The notes under the pieces are model-generated. The model did not search any database and was not told the origin of the DNA. It worked only from the letters and a program-made list of their open reading frames with translations. Positions 7,432-12,258 of a DNA stretch of 12,258 bases are shown here, piece by piece. The position numbers and the translations under genes were made by a program. Source of the stretch: Ruminococcus_G sp963594675 (GTDB taxonomy: Bacteria; Bacillota; Clostridia; Lachnospirales; Lachnospiraceae); the NCBI GenBank assembly GCA_963594675.1, contig CAVBGA010000051.1, forward strand, positions 1-12,258. Direction: 5' to 3'. Positions within the stretch are counted from its first letter, which is position 1. Each line of letters begins with the position of its first letter.

Positions 7432-7465
7432 AAAAGCTGCCGTATAAAAACGACAGCTTTTTTTT
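7432..7465. terminator. Probably bidirectional terminator between convergent genes
   Basis: AAAAGCTG (7432-7439) pairs with CAGCTTTT (7454-7461). One C/A mismatch and a CG/CG closing pair lead to an 8-nt loop, TATAAAAA. On the + strand the arm ends in eight T (7458-7465), ending the CobL-like gene. On the - strand the complement reads TTTTCTTTG after the stem, so it can also end the DUF975 gene, whose stop is 27 nt away. Confidence 0.8.
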
Positions 7466-7491
7466 CTAGGAAAATATCTCTTCCATAGATT

Positions 7492-8232
7492 TTAAATTTC
7501 GTTCGGAAGTTCAAGTTCTCCTGTGACATCTCTATAAAATTCCATTTTCGTTACCTTGATATAAGGATCTACCCAGAAATTAGCAATACCAAGAGAAAGA
7601 AGACTTAGAATCTTGAAACCGATAAAACTAACCAATAGGTAGAAATAACGACTTTTATTGCCTTCCATAATCTGTTTGCTGGCCTTCATGGCATCTGTGC
7701 TGCTAATCTCGGTATCCTCAGTGAGAATAATAGAAGCCAGAGCGTATTTCAGAAGAAAGATAATAGCCAATACCAACATAAGCAAACAGATCAATCCAGT
7801 AATAAACAGTGTAATGGCATTGGTGGGAATAAGCTCTCCAGCCAGTAGGCAAATGCAAAGAATTCCCGGAATTTCAAAAAGAAATATGGCAAACATAAAA
7901 ATTAAGTAAAGGATCAAATACCGATCAGGGTGATTGCGCAGGGCAAAAAATAAATCCTTTACATTGATTCCTTCCTTTCTGCTAACAGAAAGGCTGATTT
8001 TGATAAATCCGGCTTCCAACACATTAAGCAAGAGAGATAGGATTAGGGAAATCAGTAAGGAAATCGATATGGAGGATAAACTACTGGACTGGGTGATGGA
8101 TACACCGGGAACCAGAGATTGCACCAGCCAGGTAATTAGAATATAAAGCAGATAGCAAACTGCGAAATTACCAAAGTTACCTGTTAGGGCGGAACGTGCC
8201 ATGGTTTTTAATTCTGCAGATGTACGTTTCAT
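7492..8232 (-). CDS. DUF975 family multi-pass membrane protein
   Basis: A 246-residue integral membrane protein. The N-terminus, RTSAELKTMARSALTGNFG (3-21), is the charged amphipathic lead-in of DUF975. The later block SSTDAMKASKQIMEGNKSR (177-195), then an FIGFKILSLLSLGIANFWVDPY-type segment (203-224), matches the family's conserved C-terminal half. About five hydrophobic segments are visible: 22-42, 54-74, 104-130, 138-165 and 196-217. There is no signal peptide and no catalytic motif. The family's function is not known; members are common in Firmicutes and may affect the envelope or transport. It is the second gene of a leftward pair, 18 nt after the stop of the gene at 8251-8898, and its near-perfect Shine-Dalgarno (AAGGAGGT) suggests strong translation. 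Family assignment is good; role unknown. Confidence 0.85.
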   Translation of the reverse strand: MKRTSAELKTMARSALTGNFGNFAVCYLLYILITWLVQSLVPGVSITQSSSLSSISISLLISLILSLLLNVLEAGFIKISLSVSRKEGINVKDLFFALRNHPDRYLILYLIFMFAIFLFEIPGILCICLLAGELIPTNAITLFITGLICLLMLVLAIIFLLKYALASIILTEDTEISSTDAMKASKQIMEGNKSRYFYLLVSFIGFKILSLLSLGIANFWVDPYIKVTKMEFYRDVTGELELPNEI

Positions 8233-8240
8233 GTGCGTTT

Positions 8241-8250
8241 ACCTCCTTTC
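8241..8250 (-). promoter_or_regulatory. Near-perfect Shine-Dalgarno for the DUF975 gene
   Basis: On the - strand this reads GAAAGGAGGT, with AAGGAGGT fully complementary to the 16S anti-Shine-Dalgarno, 8 nt before the ATG. It fixes the start at 8232. It directly follows the stop of the upstream gene (8251-8253) and is much stronger than that gene's own site, so the second protein may be made at a higher rate. Confidence 0.85.
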
Positions 8251-8898
8251 TTACAGGTCATCCATACCACTGCTCTGGCTGTTGCTGCTATTATCGCCTC
8301 CATTTCCAAAAAGGCCGCCATAGTAGTCAAAGTAACCATTGCTGTAGCTATCAGAACCGTCACTGCCATAAGTGCTGTCATCAGATCCCCCAAAGTAAGA
8401 ACCATAGTTGTTGCTGTCATCACCATAATAATCAGAATCATTGTCGGAACCATTATTATAGCTATCGTAGCCATTGCTATAGCTGTTGGAACCACTGTTG
8501 TCATAGAGATTATTAGTGGAGGAATTGTAATACTGTTCATACATATCCAGTATCTTATCCAGATTGCCGCTTTGTACAACATAGAATACGGAAAAGATAA
8601 GGATTACGATAGACAGAATGCCACCGATGCAGGAGGTGATCAGACCAGCCTTTGCATTGCGGGGCATAGGCGCAGCTCCTCTTGATAGGAGAGCAAGGAC
8701 GATGCCAATTGCAGCTAAAACAAATGACATGCCTGTAACAGCCAAAGCCAGCGAGCAGATTCCCAGAACCAGGGATGCTGTAGCCAAGGGATTACGAGGC
8801 TGAGAAGCCTGGGGGGGCATTTGATTACCGAAGGAATAATAATATTCCAGTTGATTCTCCTCTGCTTTGTTTTCTTCATTATTATATTGATTTTCCAT
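8251..8898 (-). CDS. Membrane protein with DUF4190-like core and Ser/Asn/Gly/Asp/Tyr-rich tail
   Basis: A 215-residue protein in three parts. Residues 1-36 are polar and acidic with short Asn/Glu runs and a PPQASQP patch. Residues 37-108 hold NPLATASLVLGICSL (37-51), further hydrophobic sequence to about 71, a short polar turn (GAAPMPRNAKAGL, 74-86) and a clear transmembrane segment 86-108. This resembles the DUF4190 hairpin, often found in proteins next to DUF975. Residues 124-213 are low complexity, almost all Ser, Asn, Gly, Asp and Tyr, with SYSNGY occurring twice (139-144 and 184-189). The tail looks disordered and acidic and could be exposed outside or be a surface or self-associating region. 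The Shine-Dalgarno is weak (AAGTTGG about 8 nt from the ATG). A run of seven C in the sense strand (8811-8817) encodes part of MPP at 27-29. It is first in a leftward operon. Function unknown. Confidence 0.8.
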   Translation of the reverse strand: MENQYNNEENKAEENQLEYYYSFGNQMPPQASQPRNPLATASLVLGICSLALAVTGMSFVLAAIGIVLALLSRGAAPMPRNAKAGLITSCIGGILSIVILIFSVFYVVQSGNLDKILDMYEQYYNSSTNNLYDNSGSNSYSNGYDSYNNGSDNDSDYYGDDSNNYGSYFGGSDDSTYGSDGSDSYSNGYFDYYGGLFGNGGDNSSNSQSSGMDDL

Positions 8899-8935
8899 AG
8901 ATTACCAACTTTCTTTTAATAGGAAAAAATCTACC

Positions 8936-8958
8936 TTATTGCATTTTTTTTGCAATAA
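8936..8958 (-). repeat. 8-7-8 inverted repeat at the leftward transcript start
   Basis: TTATTGCA (8936-8943) and TGCAATAA (8951-8958) are perfect inverted copies around seven T. With the leftward -10 at 8966-8971, transcription should begin near 8959, so the repeat covers about +1 to +23. It is therefore either an operator placed to block initiation or escape, or a 5' hairpin (8-bp stem, A7 loop) that protects the mRNA. Confidence 0.6.
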
Positions 8959-8965
8959 CGAGTCT

Positions 8966-8995
8966 ATTCTAACATGAAGCTTGTTCAGATGGCAA
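8966..8995 (-). promoter_or_regulatory. Leftward promoter for the membrane protein operon
   Basis: On the - strand: -35 TTGCCA (8995-8990, 5 of 6), 18-bp spacer, -10 TAGAAT (8971-8966, 5 of 6), with TGT just upstream making an extended -10. The start lies about 60 nt before the ATG at 8898. The inverted repeat at 8936-8958 begins right at the start point. Confidence 0.7.
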
Positions 8996-8998
8996 GTA

Positions 8999-9027
8999 TT
9001 GACAAATAGCGGATGGATTGATAGATT
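8999..9027 (+). promoter_or_regulatory. Rightward promoter for tex
   Basis: A perfect -35 TTGACA (8999-9004), a 17-bp spacer and -10 TAGATT (9022-9027, 4 of 6), with TGA upstream as extended -10. The leader is about 25 nt. The -35 is only 3 bp from the -35 of the leftward promoter, so two polymerases could hardly bind at once. Confidence 0.72.
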
Positions 9028-9059
9028 GGTAACATCGATAAAAAAGTGAGGCTATATAT

Positions 9060-11201
9060 ATGGATATTATTAAGACACTGAGTGATGAACTGGGAATAAA
9101 GAAAGAGCAGGCAAAGGCTGCCGTAGAATTAATCGATGAGGGCTATACCATTCCTTTTATCGCTCGATATAGAAAAGAAAAAACAGGTTCACTTAATGAT
9201 GAAATTTTGAGAAACCTGTATGAGAGATTAAATTATCTGAGAAATCTACAGGAGAAGAAAGAACAGGTTCTGGGTGTTATCAGAGAGCAGGGGAAATTGA
9301 CACCAGAATTAGAGAAGGATATTATGTCAGCCTTGACGCTGGTAGAGGTGGAAGATTTATATCGGCCATATCGTCCTAAGAGAAGAACTAGAGCAACCAT
9401 GGCTAAGGAGAAGGGATTGGAGCCTTTATCTGTATTGATTTCTCTTCAGAGAACAAAGAAGCCCTTGGAGGAAGAGGCAAAAGCCTATATTAATGAAGAA
9501 AAAGGTGTTGCGACAGCTCAGGAAGCCATTGCCGGTGCTATGGATATTATTGCGGAGAGCATTGCTGATGTAGCAGACTATAGAACACGAATCCGTGAGA
9601 TGACGATAAAAAAGGGAGAAATCATTTCAAATGCTAAAGATGCCGAGAAGGAATCGGTTTATGAAATGTATTATGATTTCAGCGAACCTATCAGTAAAAC
9701 GGCAGGTCACCGAATTCTGGCTTTGAATAGAGGAGAAAAAGAAAAAATTCTCACCATTAAGATTGAGGCGCCAAAGGAGGATATTCTTCGTTATCTGAAA
9801 AAGAAGGTAATTAGCAATGATAATCCCATTACCGGACCAGTTTTGGAAGCTGTGGTAGAGGATAGTTATCAAAGGTTGATTGCTCCGGCCATTGAGCGTG
9901 AGATTCGAAGCCAGTTGACGGAAAAGGCGGAAGATGGTGCAATTAAGGTATTTGGAAGCAATTTGGAACAGCTTCTTATGCAGCCTCCCATTGCAGGGCA
10001 GGTGGTCTTAGGATGGGATCCGGCCTTCCGTACAGGCTGTAAATTAGCTGTAGTAGATCCTACAGGAAAGGTGTTGGATACAGTGGTGATTTATCCTACA
10101 GCGCCTACTACACCAGCAAAACAAAAGGCAGCAGCAGATACCTTGAAGAAATTAATTAAGAAGTATCATGTGACTCTGTTTTCTGTAGGAAACGGAACCG
10201 CCTCCAGGGAATCAGAACAATTTATTGCCAAATTACTGGGGGAAATTGATGAGCCGGTTCGCTATGTCATAACGAATGAGGCAGGTGCTTCTGTATATTC
10301 TGCCAGCAAGCTGGCTACGGAGGAATTTCCTAATTTTGATGTGGGACAGAGAAGTGCTGCCTCCATTGCAAGACGTGTGCAGGATCCCTTGGCAGAACTG
10401 GTAAAAATTGATCCTAAGGCGATTGGTGTGGGACAATACCAGCATGACATGAATCAGAAAAAATTAGGAGATGCTCTGAATGGAGTGGTAGAATCCTGCG
10501 TAAACCGTGTAGGTGTGGATCTGAATACGGCTTCTGTATCTCTTTTGGAATATATTTCCGGTATTACAAAAGCTATTGCAAAAAATATTGTCCTCTACCG
10601 AGAGGAAAATGGACGTTTTACCAATAGAAAAGAGCTGCTGAAAGTGGCAAAACTGGGCCCAAAGGCTTTTGAGCAGTGTGCAGGATTTTTAAGGATTACT
10701 GGGGGAGACGAACCCTTGGATGCCACCAGCATTCATCCGGAAAGCTATGATGCCACCCGTAAATTCTTGTCTTCTCTGGGCCATGAACCTTCCTGGATTC
10801 TGGAAGCGAAGGAACGTAAGATTAAAGTCAATGATTACAAGAAAACTGCTGAGGATATTGGCGTAGGTGAGCCGACTCTTAGAGATATTGTTACGGAACT
10901 TGGTAAACCGGGAAGAGATCCTAGAGAGGATATGCCCAAGCCCATTCTGCGTTCTGATGTATTGGAGATGAAAGACCTGAAGGAAGGAATGATTCTGAAG
11001 GGCACCGTTCGAAATGTAATTGATTTTGGAGCCTTTGTGGACATAGGAGTGCATCAGGATGGTTTGGTACACATATCCCAGCTGTCTGAGCGCTATATAA
11101 AGCATCCTTTAGATGTGGTTAGCGTGGGAGATATTGTCGAAGTAAAAGTATTAGGTGTGGATTTGAATAAAAAGAGAATCAGTCTCACCATGAAATTGTA
11201 A
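9060..11201 (+). CDS. tex: Tex family S1-domain RNA-binding transcription accessory protein
   Basis: A 713-residue cytoplasmic nucleic-acid-binding protein of the Tex/YdcI family (usual length about 715-790), related to eukaryotic Spt6 and linked to transcription and RNA handling. In order: the N-terminal helical Tex region with EGYTIPFIARYRKEKTGSL (27-45), the family's best-conserved block; YRPYRPKRRTRATMAKEKGL (101-120); an RNase H-like (YqgF) fold starting at VLGWDPAFRTGCKLAVVD (316-333); the DVGQRSAASIARRVQDPLAELV block (427-448); helix-hairpin-helix DNA-binding region from about 485 to 545 (NTASVSLLEYISGI; REENGRFTNRKELL); and an S1 domain at the C-terminus (about 640-713; DFGAFVDIGVHQDGLVHIS at 655-673). 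GTGAGG at 9046-9051 is 8 nt before the ATG. It is transcribed away from the membrane protein operon and followed by a weak hairpin before the Nudix gene. Confidence 0.96.
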   Translation: MDIIKTLSDELGIKKEQAKAAVELIDEGYTIPFIARYRKEKTGSLNDEILRNLYERLNYLRNLQEKKEQVLGVIREQGKLTPELEKDIMSALTLVEVEDLYRPYRPKRRTRATMAKEKGLEPLSVLISLQRTKKPLEEEAKAYINEEKGVATAQEAIAGAMDIIAESIADVADYRTRIREMTIKKGEIISNAKDAEKESVYEMYYDFSEPISKTAGHRILALNRGEKEKILTIKIEAPKEDILRYLKKKVISNDNPITGPVLEAVVEDSYQRLIAPAIEREIRSQLTEKAEDGAIKVFGSNLEQLLMQPPIAGQVVLGWDPAFRTGCKLAVVDPTGKVLDTVVIYPTAPTTPAKQKAAADTLKKLIKKYHVTLFSVGNGTASRESEQFIAKLLGEIDEPVRYVITNEAGASVYSASKLATEEFPNFDVGQRSAASIARRVQDPLAELVKIDPKAIGVGQYQHDMNQKKLGDALNGVVESCVNRVGVDLNTASVSLLEYISGITKAIAKNIVLYREENGRFTNRKELLKVAKLGPKAFEQCAGFLRITGGDEPLDATSIHPESYDATRKFLSSLGHEPSWILEAKERKIKVNDYKKTAEDIGVGEPTLRDIVTELGKPGRDPREDMPKPILRSDVLEMKDLKEGMILKGTVRNVIDFGAFVDIGVHQDGLVHISQLSERYIKHPLDVVSVGDIVEVKVLGVDLNKKRISLTMKL

Positions 11202-11210
11202 TTTAGTTGT

Positions 11211-11249
11211 AAATCTCTCAGCTGTAGTTTCGACAAAGGGGAGATTTTT
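11211..11249 (+). terminator. Possible terminator or attenuating hairpin after tex
   Basis: AAATCTCTC (11211-11219) pairs with GGGAGATTT (11239-11247) as a 9-bp stem with one G-U and a 19-nt loop. It is followed only by TT then A, so the U-tract overlaps the arm and is short. Some readthrough to the Nudix gene, 18 nt further on, is expected; no separate promoter for that gene is evident. Confidence 0.45.
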
Positions 11250-11265
11250 AGTCGGGGGATAAGAC

Positions 11266-11904
11266 ATGGGAATGATAAAAGAAGTAATTCAACAGACCAA
11301 AAATCGATTTGTCAATATGTATGAATTGAAGTCGGTAAATAAAAAGGGAAATGAATTCTCTTATTTTCTGGCTTCTCGAGCAAAGAATCAGGAGGGCCTG
11401 AAGCTTAGCAGTAGAAAGACCAATGCAGATGGTGTATCTATTTATGCTGTAGTGAAGGGCACTTCCCAAGCGGAAGATCGCATTATTTTGGTGAAACAAT
11501 ATCGCTATACCATAGATAGTGTTCTCTATGAAATGCCGGCTGGTCTGGTAGAGGAAGGGGAAGATTTTCATGAGGCAGCGGTTCGGGAATTGAAGGAGGA
11601 AACAGGAATGAACCTGCATCCTATTCCTGTGAGTAATTCCATTGAAAAACCTTTTTTTACCACCGTCGGTATGTGTGATGAAGCCTGCGCTGCAGTGTAT
11701 GGCTATGCAGATGGAGAAGTAAATTATGACCTTTTGGAGGATGGTGAGGAGTTAGAGGTAGTTCTTGTTGACCGCAAAGAGGCAGCGAGAATTCTCAAGG
11801 AAGAGAAGGTGGCTCTTCTATGTGCTTACCAATTGATGCATTTTATTCATGATGAGCAAGTTTTTGGATTTTTAGATTCCTTCCCACTTAGAATGGATAG
11901 ATAA
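11266..11904 (+). CDS. Nudix hydrolase, ADP-ribose pyrophosphatase type
   Basis: A 212-residue cytoplasmic enzyme that should hydrolyse a nucleoside diphosphate linked to another group, most likely ADP-ribose to AMP and ribose 5-phosphate. The Nudix box GX5EX7REUXEEXGU is complete at residues 93-115 (G93, E99, R107-E108-L109, E111-E112, G114). Directly before it, VKQYRYTIDSVLYEMPAG (76-93) is the substrate-side motif of the ADPRase (NudF) group, and VGMCDEA (134-140) takes the place of the usual SPG-x-SDE loop. The N-terminal 35 residues are an extension. GGGGGA about 7 nt before the ATG is an unusual, G-only Shine-Dalgarno. A second in-frame ATG at 11272 is possible but would lack proper spacing. 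A terminator lies about 90 nt downstream. Family certain, substrate inferred. Confidence 0.92.
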   Translation: MGMIKEVIQQTKNRFVNMYELKSVNKKGNEFSYFLASRAKNQEGLKLSSRKTNADGVSIYAVVKGTSQAEDRIILVKQYRYTIDSVLYEMPAGLVEEGEDFHEAAVRELKEETGMNLHPIPVSNSIEKPFFTTVGMCDEACAAVYGYADGEVNYDLLEDGEELEVVLVDRKEAARILKEEKVALLCAYQLMHFIHDEQVFGFLDSFPLRMDR

Positions 11905-11943
11905 AGGTATTCCATTTTGGCATGTGTTACTGCTGCTTAAGCG

Positions 11944-11952
11944 TGCTATATT
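11944..11952 (+). promoter_or_regulatory. Candidate extended -10 promoter upstream of the lipoprotein gene
   Basis: TGCTATATT is TGn plus TATATT (5 of 6). No convincing -35 is seen at 16-18 bp. The start would be near 11959, some 140 nt before the lipoprotein ATG and about 25 nt before the small ORF at 11984. It overlaps the left arm of an inverted repeat. AT-rich sequence makes chance matches likely. Confidence 0.4.
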
Positions 11953-11973
11953 TAAATATGCAGGAAATATAGC
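11945..11973. repeat. 9-11-9 inverted repeat overlapping the candidate -10
   Basis: GCTATATTT (11945-11953) and AAATATAGC (11965-11973) are perfect inverted copies around 11 nt. It covers the -10 and the first bases of the predicted transcript, a place where a repressor operator would act. No U-tract follows, so it is not a terminator. A 12-bp perfect palindrome, ATATTTAAATAT (11948-11959), overlaps it and weakens the operator reading, as AT-rich DNA gives such matches easily. Confidence 0.5.
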
Positions 11974-11983
11974 GAAGGACATT

Positions 11984-12094
11984 ATGGAGAATGATAAGGA
12001 ACTTTGGCTGTGTTCATTGCAGAGTCAAGGTTCTTTTTTATTTTTTATCCTAGCAAGGAACTGCAAGAGTCAGGTCTCTGAAAAAAGGAGCTAA
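11984..12094 (+). CDS. Possible 36-residue leader peptide or small protein
   Basis: A small open frame starts at ATG 11984 with GAAGGA (11974-11979) 4 nt upstream. It encodes 36 residues, starting MENDKELWLCSLQ, then a hydrophobic GSFLFFILA (16-24) and a basic end (SEKRS). Its stop (12092-12094) is 3 nt before the lipoprotein ATG, and its last codons carry that gene's Shine-Dalgarno. The terminator hairpin at 11996-12046 lies wholly inside it, so translating ribosomes would have to open that hairpin. It may be a leader peptide, a coupled small protein, or chance; I recognise no family. Confidence 0.25.
   Translation: MENDKELWLCSLQSQGSFLFFILARNCKSQVSEKRS
11996..12046 (+). terminator. Rho-independent terminator or attenuator before the lipoprotein gene
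   Basis: AAG-(G)-AACTTTG (11996-12006) pairs with CAAGGTTCTT (12026-12035) as a 10-bp stem with one bulged G and one G-U. The 19-nt loop can form a further CTG/CAG pairing. It is followed by two T-tracts (12034-12039 and 12041-12046). It can end Nudix transcripts, and would also cut transcripts starting at the 11944-11952 promoter to about 85-90 nt. Confidence 0.7.
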
Positions 12095-12097
12095 AAT

Positions 12098-12258
12098 ATG
12101 AAGAAGAAAATAATTACTCTGTGTTTGATAGCGCTGCTTTCTGTTTCCGCGATAGTGGGCTGTGGCGGCAATTCAGACGGTCAGCAGACAAAGGAAGAAT
12201 CCCAGGAAGCTGCTTTGGAAGATGGGGTCTATACTGCTGATTTTACTACAGATAGTTC
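12098..12258 (+). CDS. Lipoprotein, N-terminal part (runs off the window)
   Basis: Fifty-three residues are visible before the window ends. MKKK, a hydrophobic stretch (5-20) and a lipobox IVGC (19-22) make a type II signal peptide, with Cys22 as the lipidated residue, so the mature protein is anchored on the outer face of the membrane. GGNSDGQQTKEESQEAA is a polar linker, followed by EDGVYTADF, the start of a folded domain that I cannot firmly name; small secreted clostridial lipoproteins with similar openings exist. AAGGAG (12085-12090) is 7 nt before the ATG, a strong site. Upstream are a terminator and a possible leader ORF. Function is not determined. Confidence 0.85.
   Translation, partial: MKKKIITLCLIALLSVSAIVGCGGNSDGQQTKEESQEAALEDGVYTADFTTDS

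Noticed and set aside
8124..8600. Repeats in the low-complexity gene as a CRISPR array or satellite
   Set aside because: The units are irregular in length and sequence and stay in one reading frame, so they are codon-level repeats of a coding tail.
8196..8685. Rightward frames opposite the low-complexity membrane gene, including His/Cys/Ser-rich and Ile/Val-rich products
   Set aside because: Biased composition is the shadow of the repetitive Ser/Asn/Gly/Asp/Tyr codons on the other strand. The leftward gene has the promoter, operon spacing and membrane-family match.

Overview
The window looks like a chromosomal core region of an anaerobic, low-to-moderate GC Firmicute, most likely a clostridial species of the Lachnospiraceae type. 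Three things point there. It opens with the C-terminus of an oxygen-sensitive class III ribonucleotide reductase. The Shine-Dalgarno sites are mostly AGGAG-like and the promoters are of the extended -10 type. The SecA, RF2, Tex, DUF975 and Nudix proteins have a Gram-positive, clostridial character. The genus is an inference that I could not test. I see no tRNA, rRNA, CRISPR array, transposase, phage gene or attachment site.

Layout, left to right on the + strand: the 3' end of nrdD and its terminator; a hotdog-fold (PaaI-like) thioesterase; secA, with a good promoter inside the end of the thioesterase gene; prfB (peptide chain release factor 2), whose frame is broken by an in-frame TGA at codon 26 that is read through by the classic programmed +1 frameshift; hom (homoserine dehydrogenase), 11 nt after prfB with its Shine-Dalgarno overlapping the prfB stop; and a long two-tier hairpin terminator. 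secA-prfB-hom is probably one transcription unit. An extended -10 promoter then drives a single gene whose product looks like a remnant of the cobalamin enzyme CobL/CbiET that has lost both S-adenosylmethionine sites. A probably bidirectional terminator separates it from the next unit.

On the - strand, from about 8.97 kb back to 7.49 kb, lies a two-gene membrane operon. It encodes a two-to-three-segment membrane protein with a Ser/Asn/Gly/Asp/Tyr-rich tail, followed after 18 nt by a DUF975 multi-pass membrane protein with a near-perfect Shine-Dalgarno. Its promoter is back to back with the tex promoter: the two -35 boxes are 3 bp apart, and an 8-7-8 inverted repeat sits on the start of the leftward transcript.

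On the + strand again: tex (S1-domain RNA-binding transcription accessory protein), a hairpin, an ADP-ribose-pyrophosphatase-type Nudix hydrolase, and a roughly 190-nt regulatory-looking gap. The gap holds an inverted repeat over an extended -10, a 36-codon small ORF and a terminator. A lipoprotein gene that runs off the window follows.

Most of the window is housekeeping: DNA precursor supply, protein export, translation termination, threonine/methionine synthesis and RNA transactions. The parts most worth a second look are the degenerate CobL-like protein, the prfB recoding site with its odd stimulator spacing and hairpin, the divergent promoter/operator, and the possible attenuator ahead of the lipoprotein gene.
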